DNA of 10,408 nucleotides from Deltaproteobacteria bacterium (GCA_029858165.1 JAOUFO010000039.1:1-10408); one strand, 5' to 3'. Counted from the first letter of the stretch, positions 1 through 5,371 are shown. A program made the numbers and translations. Notes: generated by a model not told the origin, from the letters alone.

Positions 1-366
1 GGCGGCATGTTGTCAGGATTGCTGATGGCGGTGTTTATGGTTCCCGGGCTGATGGTGGGGGGAATGCTGACCCCCGCGGTCCCCATTGCCGCTTTGGAGC
101 AAATTTCCCCCATGGCCGCCATCCAGCGGTCTTTGAGGCTGATGCGCCCCCGGCTGCCTTTGGGCATGGCCGTGTTCGGCTTTTTTGTGGCTGTGGGGGC
201 GATTATCCCCCTGGGGGTGATTTCTCTTGCCGGGGTGGGGCCTTACACCCCGCTGTTGGGGGTGATTCTGCAAGCCGTCACCATGCCCCTGGCATTCGGG
301 GCCAATTTGTATTTGTATTACCGTCTGCGGGCAAATGAGCCTCCCGTTCCCTCCTCCAAGCCGTAA
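1..366 (+). CDS. Multi-pass membrane protein, C-terminal fragment (5' end outside the window)
   Basis: The reading frame is open from the first base and ends at TAA 364-366, so only about 121 C-terminal residues are seen. The fragment is strongly hydrophobic, with at least three likely membrane segments: near the start (LLMAVFMVPGLMVGGML), in the middle (GMAVFGFFVAVGAIIPLGVI) and at the end (LLGVILQAVTMPLAFGANLY). Between the first two lies a basic stretch, MAAIQRSLRLMRPRLPLG, preceded by AALEQ. Proline-alanine-leucine-glutamate followed by a basic 'A-x-x-R-S-x-x-L' segment recalls poorly characterised YciC/GDPD-membrane-domain type integral membrane proteins, but this is only a resemblance and no enzymatic function can be assigned. 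The tail is soluble and proline-rich (PPVPSSKP). A promoter and leader separate it from flgB, so it is probably not part of the flagellar operon. Confidence 0.7.
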   Translation, partial: GGMLSGLLMAVFMVPGLMVGGMLTPAVPIAALEQISPMAAIQRSLRLMRPRLPLGMAVFGFFVAVGAIIPLGVISLAGVGPYTPLLGVILQAVTMPLAFGANLYLYYRLRANEPPVPSSKP

Positions 367-483
367 CCCCAACCTCCCGACCGCCCTGCCCCGGGATGGC
401 ATCAGCCGCACGAAAGCGGCCCGCGCCGCCGCCGGGGTGTTTGGGGATCCTCCAAGACGGATTGAACCAGCCGCAACCCATGC

Positions 484-499
484 TGGCCCGTCCATTGCA
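484..499 (+). promoter_or_regulatory. Sigma-54 (RpoN) type -24/-12 promoter upstream of flgB
   Basis: The sequence TGGCCCG-TCCA-TTGCA matches the sigma-54 consensus TGGCACG-N4-TTGCW at every defined base except one (C for A). The essential GG (485-486) and GC (497-498) have the correct spacing. Taking C498 as -12, transcription would start near 510, giving a flgB leader of about 95 nt. Sigma-54 control of basal-body genes is well known in several flagellated Proteobacteria. The start site itself is an inference. Confidence 0.75.
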
Positions 500-522
500 T
501 TGATGATGAAACCACACATTGG

Positions 523-569
523 GGGACCGGCGGTGGGTTTCAGCTGCCCCGCTGACCATCCCGGTTCCC
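523..569 (+). promoter_or_regulatory. Long stem-loop in the flgB leader, followed by a T8 tract
   Basis: Pairings can be traced by eye in three blocks. GGGACCGG (523-530) pairs with CCGGTTCCC (561-569) with one bulged T. GGTGG (532-536) pairs with CCATC (556-560) including one G-T pair. TCAGC (540-544) pairs with GCTGA (551-555) around a TGCCCC loop. That makes about 18 pairs with small bulges. A pyrimidine-rich stretch and eight T residues (582-589) follow, then the flgB Shine-Dalgarno GGAGG (593-597). It could be an attenuator or intrinsic-terminator-like element, or an mRNA-stabilising leader. The 12-nt gap to the T tract is longer than in a classical terminator. Confidence 0.5.
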
Positions 570-604
570 ACATTTTCCCTGTTTTTTTTGATGGAGGACC
601 CCTT

Positions 605-1018
605 ATGGACTCCCTGTTTGACACCCGGCTGTCTCTTTTGCAAAAATCTCTGGATTTGCGCTCGGCCCGGAACAATCTGCTGGCTTCCAACATCGCCAAC
701 GCTGAAACCCCCGGCTACAAGGCCCGGGACCTGGTGTTTGAAAAAGCCCTGGGAGAAGCCATGCAATCCCAGACCCCCGGCCCGTTGCAGGTGACGGACA
801 GGCGCCATTTGGATGGCCGTCAGCCGCTTCCGGTGGAAATGGTGAACGGCGAGATGATTCAATCCGGCAACCCGGTGGGTTCCCTGGATGACAACTCGGT
901 GAATCTGGAAACCGAAATGGCCAAACTCGGTGAAAACCAGGTGTCCTACAACGCCCTGACCCGGATGATGAACTACAAGTTCAATTTGCTGAAAACCGTT
1001 CTGTCTCAAGGAGATTAG
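605..1018 (+). CDS. flgB: Flagellar proximal rod protein FlgB
   Basis: A 137-residue protein, the usual size for FlgB. FlgB forms part of the proximal rod that connects the MS ring/FliE to the distal rod, and it is exported by the flagellar type III system. The N-terminal rod signature is clear: an amphipathic helix followed by SNIANAETPGYKA at residues 28-40. The C-terminal half ends in the heptad-like helix common to rod/hook proteins (NLETEMAKLGENQVSYNAL, then a segment ending in FNLLKTVLSQ). The frame is open further upstream, but the ATG at 605 is preceded by GGAGG at 593-597 with 7-nt spacing and gives the exact family N-terminus, so it is the start. It is the first gene after the sigma-54-like promoter, and flgC begins 2 nt after its stop, indicating co-transcription. 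Confidence 0.96.
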   Translation: MDSLFDTRLSLLQKSLDLRSARNNLLASNIANAETPGYKARDLVFEKALGEAMQSQTPGPLQVTDRRHLDGRQPLPVEMVNGEMIQSGNPVGSLDDNSVNLETEMAKLGENQVSYNALTRMMNYKFNLLKTVLSQGD

Positions 1019-1020
1019 CC

Positions 1021-1461
1021 ATGAACTTTCTATCCGCGATGGAAACCGCCTCCTCCGGGTTGGCGGCTCAAAGATTCCGCATGAACATCATTTCGGGCAA
1101 TATCGCCAACGCCGAAACCACGCGCACCCCTGAAGGGGGGCCCTACAAACGGCGGGATACCGTGTTTGGCGCCCTGCCCGCCCCCCGCACCTTTGAGGAG
1201 GAACTGCGCTCCAGGGTCCAGGCGGATGACCCCCTGCATGTAAAGGTGCTGGGGGTATCGGTGGATGAGCGGCCCCCCATTTTGAAATATGATCCCTCCC
1301 ACCCGGACGCCAACGAGGAAGGGTATGTGGCCATGCCCAACATCAACACCACCGAGGAAATGGTGAACCTGATGCTGGCCACCCGCTCTTATGAGGCCAA
1401 CGTGGCGGCCTTCAACGCCACCAAGGCCATGGCCTTGAAGGCATTGGAAATTGGGAAATAA
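1021..1461 (+). CDS. flgC: Flagellar proximal rod protein FlgC
   Basis: A 146-residue protein, within the normal FlgC range. It has the rod N-terminal motif GNIANAETT at residues 26-34 and a C-terminal helix rich in family residues (EEMVNLMLATRSYEANVAAF then NATKAMALKALEIGK), which in FlgC packs against the N-terminal helix in the rod. The middle region (about residues 60-110) carries the short domain between the two helices, including VAMPNINTTEEM, typical of FlgC. The ATG at 1021 has AAGGAG at 1008-1013, inside the end of flgB, with 7-nt spacing. The 2-nt gap suggests translational coupling to flgB. FlgC acts with FlgB and FlgF in the proximal rod. Nothing in the sequence looks truncated or unusual. 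Confidence 0.96.
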   Translation: MNFLSAMETASSGLAAQRFRMNIISGNIANAETTRTPEGGPYKRRDTVFGALPAPRTFEEELRSRVQADDPLHVKVLGVSVDERPPILKYDPSHPDANEEGYVAMPNINTTEEMVNLMLATRSYEANVAAFNATKAMALKALEIGK

Positions 1462-1533
1462 ACGAAATACCCGGTAAACTGAATCAAGCGGTTCCCCGCC
1501 GGGATGGCAGGGTGGATACCTGATTGGAGATCA

Positions 1534-1549
1534 GGGCAGGAAAATTGCA
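1534..1549 (+). promoter_or_regulatory. Second sigma-54-like -24/-12 site, upstream of the 99-aa gene
   Basis: GGGCAGG-AAAA-TTGCA keeps the invariant GG (1535-1536) and GC (1547-1548) at the correct spacing and a perfect -12 box, with two mismatches in the -24 box. Predicted transcription start is near 1560, giving a leader of about 110 nt before ATG 1670. This is an inference from pattern alone. The site lies between flgC and the next gene, which would let the 99-aa gene and fliE be transcribed separately from flgBC. Confidence 0.5.
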
Positions 1550-1614
1550 TTTCCAAGGGTAGAAGGCAGAATTTTCCCCCCGGAGCGGAATTCACGGGGA
1601 GAAACCCTTGGAAA
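1550..1614. repeat. Perfect 11-bp inverted repeat downstream of the second -12 box
   Basis: TTTCCAAGGGT (1550-1560) and ACCCTTGGAAA (1604-1614) are exact reverse complements separated by 43 nt. The intervening DNA contains a nested TTTTCCCC / GGGGAGAA partial inverted repeat. The left arm begins immediately after the -12 element and reaches the predicted start site, so it could be an operator, a DNA structure at the promoter, or an RNA stem formed by read-through transcripts from flgC. No T tract follows, so it is not a standard terminator. Confidence 0.6.
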
Positions 1615-1669
1615 CCGCGGGCGGCCCCAGGGCCGTCTCCCAATCCCAGGCCAAACAAGGTGAAACGCC

Positions 1670-1969
1670 ATGTCTGATGTGAAAATAACTTCTGTTCAAC
1701 CGGCTCCGGGTCAACAGACCTCCGCCAAGGCCCAGCCGAAACCGGCCGCCGGTAAGGCGTTTGACGCCAACCTGGAGCAGGCCATCGCCTCCTTGGATCA
1801 GGTAAAATCCAAAGCGGAAGCGGCAGATGCAAAAGGGGAGGCCAAGGCCGCCTCCATTCAGGATGAAATTGACACCTCCAACAACCTGTTTCAGGAAATG
1901 ATGAAAGCCAAACAGAATCTTTCCAGGTTGTATCACACCATGCACCACAACCCGGAAAAACCGGAGTAG
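1670..1969 (+). CDS. Small helical protein of unknown function between flgC and fliE, FliE-like at its C-terminus
   Basis: I do not recognise this 99-residue protein by name. ATG 1670 has a good Shine-Dalgarno, AAGGTGA (1657-1663), 6 nt upstream. The stop is 6 nt before fliE, so the two are surely co-translated. The first 30 residues are Ala/Pro/Gln/Lys-rich and probably disordered; the rest is predicted largely alpha-helical by eye. The final segment (MMKAKQNLSRLYHTM) lines up without gaps with the C-terminal helix of the neighbouring FliE (MLQVRSKLTNAYHEI), sharing M, L, Y and H plus several conservative positions. Length and layout also match FliE and the small inner-rod/adaptor proteins of type III systems. 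I infer a FliE paralogue or accessory rod/MS-ring adaptor; a chaperone-like role is the alternative. No signal peptide or membrane segment is present, consistent with a cytosolic or type III-exported protein. Confidence 0.85.
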   Translation: MSDVKITSVQPAPGQQTSAKAQPKPAAGKAFDANLEQAIASLDQVKSKAEAADAKGEAKAASIQDEIDTSNNLFQEMMKAKQNLSRLYHTMHHNPEKPE

Positions 1970-1975
1970 GAACCC

Positions 1976-2266
1976 ATGAACATCAACCAGATAGCCAAGC
2001 CCGGAATCCTGGAAGTCGGCGGACAGAAACATTCCCAGTCTTTGATCAAAGACCTGGGGAATACCTTTGGCAATCTGTTGGATGAGGTCAATCAGGCCCA
2101 ATTGACCGCGGATAAAAAGATTGAGGAATTCGCCACATCCCCCCAAAAAGACCTCCACGGCACCATGATCGCCATGGAAAAAGCCGATATTTCCTTGAGG
2201 ATGATGCTTCAGGTGCGGTCCAAGCTGACCAACGCCTACCACGAAATCATGCGCATGCAGTTTTAA
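1976..2266 (+). CDS. fliE: Flagellar hook-basal body complex protein FliE
   Basis: A 96-residue protein, slightly shorter than many FliE proteins but complete. FliE is exported early and sits at the junction between the FliF MS ring and the proximal rod. The family C-terminal signature is very clear: the helix from DLHGTMIAMEKADISL continues into MMLQVRSKLTNAYHEIMRMQF, matching the conserved 'ekA..sl.l..qvRnKl..AY.EImrMq' pattern, including the terminal M-x-M-Q. The N-terminal part has FGNLLDEVNQAQ, another common FliE block. The ATG at 1976 lies 6 nt after the stop of the 99-aa gene, with GGAG/TAGGA at 1963-1971 as the ribosome site. It is followed by a 330-nt leader before fliF, an unusually large gap for these genes. 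Confidence 0.96.
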   Translation: MNINQIAKPGILEVGGQKHSQSLIKDLGNTFGNLLDEVNQAQLTADKKIEEFATSPQKDLHGTMIAMEKADISLRMMLQVRSKLTNAYHEIMRMQF

Positions 2267-2333
2267 CCCCCCCCATGGGCCTCCCCATCGGGATGGCGGG
2301 AGAGTGGTTGGGAGCCAAAACTCATCCCGGCCC

Positions 2334-2349
2334 AGGAATGGTTCTTGCG
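2334..2349 (+). promoter_or_regulatory. Third, weaker sigma-54-like site upstream of fliF
   Basis: AGGAATG-GTTC-TTGCG retains the essential GG (2335-2336) and GC (2347-2348) at the exact 10-nt spacing and the TTGC of the -12 box, but the -24 box is otherwise poor. Predicted start is near 2360, about 237 nt before ATG 2597. The case rests mainly on the similar arrangement at the two other leaders. Confidence 0.3.
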
Positions 2350-2354
2350 TTTCT

Positions 2355-2383
2355 TTGATATTTAGGACACTTTTTTCTAAGCT
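2355..2383 (+). promoter_or_regulatory. Possible sigma-70-like promoter in the fliF leader
   Basis: TTGATA (2355-2360) is separated by 17 nt from TAAGCT (2378-2383), in the most AT-rich part of the window. The -35 box matches 5 of 6 consensus bases, the -10 box only 3 of 6. A separate TATATA lies at 2407-2412 with no good -35. It is an alternative to, or overlaps with, the sigma-54-like reading. Confidence 0.25.
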
Positions 2384-2422
2384 GTTTTTTAACACCGAAA
2401 GAGGGTTATATAGAGACTTTAA

Positions 2423-2452
2423 GCCTCGCCAACCGATAGGTTTGGGCAAGGC
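2423..2452 (+). promoter_or_regulatory. Imperfect stem-loop with GATA loop in the fliF leader
   Basis: GCCTCGCCAACC (2423-2434) folds back on GGTTTGGGCAAGGC (2439-2452) around a four-base GATA loop, giving about 11 pairs with one mismatch and two bulges. It is not followed by a T tract, so it is not an intrinsic terminator. Its role is unknown; it would be part of a leader RNA if transcription starts upstream. Confidence 0.35.
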
Positions 2453-2527
2453 CCCGCGGCAGTCAACCAGAGGTGGAATGTGGTTTCCACCGGCCCGGCG
2501 CTAAACCCCCCAAGGATGGCGGGAAAG

Positions 2528-2551
2528 CAGACCCCTTCGGCGGGGGTTCTG
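2528..2551 (+). promoter_or_regulatory. Second stem-loop in the fliF leader
   Basis: CAGACCCC (2528-2535) pairs with GGGGTTCTG (2543-2551) with one bulged T and a seven-base loop (TTCGGCG). It is followed by TTCTTTTGG, a weak T-rich stretch, about 45 nt before the fliF start. It could partially attenuate read-through transcription from fliE, but the T run is interrupted. Confidence 0.35.
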
Positions 2552-2596
2552 TTCTTTTGGTCACACCAACCGCGCGGCAAAAACACCAGAGGCCCC

Positions 2597-4207
2597 ATGA
2601 AGGATATCTGGGCACAGTTTCAATCCTTCTTTGAAAACCTGTCCCTTCCCAACAAAATCATTTTTTTCACCGCCATCGGCGTGGTGGTGATCGGCATGGT
2701 CACGCTGGTTTATATGGCCAACCGTGAAACCTGGGTTCCGTTGTATTCCAACATCAACCCGGAGGATGCCGCCACAGTGAAGGAAAAACTGGACGCCAAC
2801 CAGATTCCGGTCCTGGTGGGGCCCGGCGGACGGGCCATCCTGGTCCATTCGGAGGATGCCGACAATGCCCGCCTTTCTCTGGCCAAGGAACGGGTGGTGA
2901 TGGGGGGCGGTCTGGGATTTGCCGATTTGTTTGTGGGCAACAGCGGCCTGGGTGAAACCGAATTCCAGCAGCAGGTCAAATACCGCATCGCCCTGGAAGG
3001 CGAACTGGCCCGGCTGATCGGCAAGCTGTCCGGCATCAAAAGCGCCAAGGTGACTTTGGCGTTGCCCAAGAAAAGCCTGTTTATTGACCAGGAACAAAAA
3101 ACCACCGCCTCGGTGGTGGTGGACCCCCAGTCCTCTCAGGAACTCACCAACAAGGAAGTGCTGACCATCGCCTACCTGGTGGCCAATTCGGTGGAATCCC
3201 TGGATAAAAAAAATGTGGTGGTGGTGGATACCGCCGGCCGACTGTTGAGCCAGGGAATATCCGATGATTCAGTGGCCGGCCGCATCAGTGAGCAGATTGC
3301 CCACCGGCGCAATGTGGAAATGGCTCTTCAGGCCAAGGTGATCAAACAGTTGGAATCGGTGGTGGGGTCGGACCGGGTGAAGGCCGAAGTCAGTGTGGAC
3401 CTGGCTTTTGACAAAGAAACCACCAAGGAGGAAATCTACGATCCGGAAGGGACCGTGGTCCGCAGCGAGCAGGTAAGCACCGAAAATTCCACCGGCTCCA
3501 GATCCATTCCGGTGGGGATTCCCGGGGTCACATCCAACCTGCCGGAAACCCAGGCCGGGGCCAGCGAGGTGGCCAATGTATCCACCCTGAACCGGTCCAA
3601 CGAAACCCGCAATTACGAAACCAGCCACAAAACTGTGATGCGCGAACCCTCCCCCGGTAAAATCAACCGGCTGAGTGTATCGGTATTGGTGGACGGCAAA
3701 TACAAGCCGGTGACCGACCCGGAATCGGGCCGCATAGTCACCCGCAAATATGAGGAATGGAGCACCGGGGAAATCAACAGCTTTAACCGGCTGGTAAAAA
3801 CCGCCGTGGGGTTTAACGAGGCCCGGGGCGATACCATTGAGGTGGCCAACCTGCAATTCAACAAACCCCTGGAGGAAGACCTGAAACGGGAGTTTGAGGA
3901 AACCACCCGCAACCGGGAATTCTTCCTGGATATTCTGCGCTACACCTTCTTGGGGGTGGGGCTGCTGCTGTTGATTCTGTTTGTCATCCGGCCCATGGTG
4001 CAAAAACTTTCGGCCAAACCGGAGGATCTGGACCTGCTGATGGGGCTGCCCGCCACCATCGGGGAATTGGAAGGGGAAGAACTGGAAATCCCCACCCCCA
4101 AAGAGCTTTCCGGCATTCCTTCCAGGGAGAAAATCATAGAAATGGCCCGGGGCGACACCCTGGCCACAGCATCCATGATCCGCAACTGGCTTAGAGAAAA
4201 ACGGTAA
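2597..4207 (+). CDS. fliF: Flagellar MS-ring protein FliF
   Basis: A 536-residue protein, normal for FliF, which oligomerises in the inner membrane to form the MS ring that scaffolds the rod, export gate and C-ring. Residues about 19-41 form the first membrane helix (IIFFTAIGVVVIGMVTLVYM). The YscJ/FliF ring-building domain follows, with PLYSNINPEDAATVKEKL, FQQQVKYRIALEGELARLI and the conserved KVTLALPKKSLF. The beta-collar/linker region has VGIPGVTSN and NYETSHKTV. The second membrane helix is near residues 449-466, followed by a cytosolic tail ending in EKIIEMARGDTLATASMIRN and WLREKR, the segment that in other bacteria binds FliG. I chose ATG 2597 because it gives the standard N-terminus and has AGAGG just upstream; an upstream GTG at 2480 would add an implausible 39-residue leader. 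fliG does not follow. Confidence 0.96.
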   Translation: MKDIWAQFQSFFENLSLPNKIIFFTAIGVVVIGMVTLVYMANRETWVPLYSNINPEDAATVKEKLDANQIPVLVGPGGRAILVHSEDADNARLSLAKERVVMGGGLGFADLFVGNSGLGETEFQQQVKYRIALEGELARLIGKLSGIKSAKVTLALPKKSLFIDQEQKTTASVVVDPQSSQELTNKEVLTIAYLVANSVESLDKKNVVVVDTAGRLLSQGISDDSVAGRISEQIAHRRNVEMALQAKVIKQLESVVGSDRVKAEVSVDLAFDKETTKEEIYDPEGTVVRSEQVSTENSTGSRSIPVGIPGVTSNLPETQAGASEVANVSTLNRSNETRNYETSHKTVMREPSPGKINRLSVSVLVDGKYKPVTDPESGRIVTRKYEEWSTGEINSFNRLVKTAVGFNEARGDTIEVANLQFNKPLEEDLKREFEETTRNREFFLDILRYTFLGVGLLLLILFVIRPMVQKLSAKPEDLDLLMGLPATIGELEGEELEIPTPKELSGIPSREKIIEMARGDTLATASMIRNWLREKR

Positions 4208-4256
4208 CCGCCTCCAATCAGTTCAACCCCCCTCCCCATAGGAAGGAGGCAGGGAG

Positions 4257-4274
4257 ATGGGAAAAAAAGATTGA
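4257..4274 (+). other. Five-codon mini-ORF with strong ribosome site ahead of the fliH-like gene
   Basis: GGAAGGAGG (4241-4249) sits 7 nt before ATG 4257, the best ribosome site in this gap. It opens only M-G-K-K-D before TGA 4272-4274. The ORF contains a run of seven A (4262-4268). A -1 slip on that run would enter the frame of the fliH-like gene. It could be a leader peptide, a slippage-dependent start for fliH, or coincidence. Confidence 0.3.
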
Positions 4275-4312
4275 AGCAGAGGTCTCAAGGGATTGAAAAA
4301 CCCGGGAAAACC

Positions 4313-5371
4313 ATGAATTCCGAGAAAGACAGGCAACCCATGCAGGCCAAACCCATCCAGCCCCCCACACCGTGGATTCCTCCCGAATTTGATGCGGAGG
4401 AGCCATCCGCCCCGTCCTCCGCAACCGGTGTTTCCTCCGGGGCCAAACGGTTTGTGCCCCTGATGGCTGCCGACAACCCGGAACAGGATGAAGATCGGTT
4501 CCTGCTGTCTTCCCAGGTTGCCGAACCGGGGGAGGGTCAACACCGGTTTTCCACCTCCGCCTTTCATCGGGAGGATACCCTGCTGACCAATGCCGAAAAC
4601 TATGCCTTGAGCGTGCGCCAGGAGGTGGACCGGTACAGCAAATTGATGCGGGCCGAAATTGAAGCCTTGAACAAATTGACCGAAAACCGGTATGCCGAGG
4701 CGGAGCGGATCCGGCAGGAGGCTCAAAAAGAGGCCCTGAAAATAGTGGACGGGGCCAATGAACAGGTGGATGCCGCCCGGGAAGAAGCCCGCCGGGAGGG
4801 ATTTGAGGCAGGCCGGGAGGCGGGCATGGCCAAACGGTATGAGGAAGGCGCCCCCCTGCTGGCCAATCTGGAGCAGATATTGAAAGAGTTGTCCGCCTTT
4901 CGCAAAAATGTGGCATACTATGCCGAAAAGGACGCCGTCCGGCTGGCGGTGTTGCTGGCCAAAAAAGTGGTGGCCGCAGAACTGAAAGTGAATAAAAAGG
5001 TGGTGTGGACCCTGCTGTCCAAAACATTGGCCGCCCTGGAGGGAAAGGGGAACTTTAAAATTTGGCTCAGCCCCGAAGACCATCAGTTCACCGCCAAGGC
5101 GCTGCCGGTCCTCAAACGGTTTATCGGGGAAGACCAGAGGGTCACTTTTGGTGCCCGCAAAGATTTGGGACCGGGAAATGTGTTGATAGAAACCGACCGG
5201 GACGTGATTGACCTGACCTTTAAAAATCAGTTTCATGCCATAGAAAGCGTCCTGAACCAGACTTTGGGAGAGCGGGAGACCATTGTTCTCAACCGCCCTC
5301 CTTCTGCTGTGCCTCCTCTGGGGGAACCCGAAAGCCCGTCAGCCAATGACCCAAAAACCAAAAGCGCCTGA
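4313..5371 (+). CDS. fliH: Flagellar export-ATPase regulator, FliH-like
   Basis: A 352-residue protein (longer than many FliH proteins) immediately before fliI. FliH binds and restrains the FliI ATPase and docks it to the C-ring/export gate. Residues 1-90 are acidic, proline-rich and probably disordered. About residues 93-172 are a strongly charged coiled coil containing EARREGFEAGREAGMAKRYE, the FliH glycine-repeat-like segment. The C-terminal FliH/HrpE-type domain follows (LAVLLAKKVVAAELKV; GPGNVLIETDRDVIDLTF; FHAIESVLNQTL), and a proline-rich tail ends the protein. The start is uncertain: ATG 4313 has only GGGA upstream. TTG 4271, ATG 4340 or a slippage start from ATG 4257 are alternatives. 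The 3' end overlaps fliI by 26 nt. It lies directly after fliF with no fliG between them. Confidence 0.85.
   Translation: MNSEKDRQPMQAKPIQPPTPWIPPEFDAEEPSAPSSATGVSSGAKRFVPLMAADNPEQDEDRFLLSSQVAEPGEGQHRFSTSAFHREDTLLTNAENYALSVRQEVDRYSKLMRAEIEALNKLTENRYAEAERIRQEAQKEALKIVDGANEQVDAAREEARREGFEAGREAGMAKRYEEGAPLLANLEQILKELSAFRKNVAYYAEKDAVRLAVLLAKKVVAAELKVNKKVVWTLLSKTLAALEGKGNFKIWLSPEDHQFTAKALPVLKRFIGEDQRVTFGARKDLGPGNVLIETDRDVIDLTFKNQFHAIESVLNQTLGERETIVLNRPPSAVPPLGEPESPSANDPKTKSA

Larger units (their letters stand above)
2291..2527 (+). repeat. 14-mer direct repeat flanking the fliF promoter region
   Basis: GGATGGCGGGAGAG (2291-2304) and GGATGGCGGGAAAG (2514-2527) differ at a single base and lie 209 nt apart in the same leader. 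The shared core GGGATGGC also occurs in the other two intergenic regions, at 393-400 and 1501-1508. They could be protein-binding sites or remnants of a dispersed intergenic repeat family. Confidence 0.5.
2267..2596 (+). other. 330-nt structured leader between fliE and fliF
   Basis: I see no convincing gene here: the one short open frame (2304-2504) encodes a low-complexity, unprotein-like translation. The stretch holds a palindrome CCATC-GG-GATGG (2285-2296), a 14-mer direct repeat, a sigma-54-like site, an AT-rich patch (about 2350-2420) with sigma-70-like hexamers, and two stem-loops (2423-2452 and 2528-2551). The Shine-Dalgarno-like AGAGG (2588-2592) of fliF is at its end. The AT-rich patch contrasts with the GC-rich surroundings, as expected of a promoter region. 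Confidence 0.6.

Noticed and set aside
405..420. GCCGC-ACGAAA-GCGGC hairpin as a terminator for the upstream membrane protein
   Set aside because: Only five pairs and no T tract; insufficient to call a terminator.
278..1009. Long minus-strand open frame opposite flgB
   Set aside because: It is the shadow of flgB and its leader; translation is His/Gln/Gly-rich with no family resemblance, as expected in GC-rich DNA.
2415..2440. Sigma-28 (FliA) promoter suggested by CCGATAG near 2433
   Set aside because: No TAAA-like -35 at the required 15-nt spacing; the CCGATAGG lies in the loop of a stem-loop instead.
2304..2504. 66-residue open frame in the fliF leader
   Set aside because: No ribosome site and no recognisable features; it crosses the candidate promoters and a stem-loop, so it is better read as leader DNA.
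2480..2596. Upstream GTG start extending FliF by 39 residues
   Set aside because: The added residues are not FliF-like and ATG 2597 reproduces the family N-terminus.
4223..5236. 337-residue minus-strand open frame opposite fliH
   Set aside because: The + strand encodes a clear FliH-like protein ahead of fliI; the reverse translation is compositionally biased and unrecognisable.
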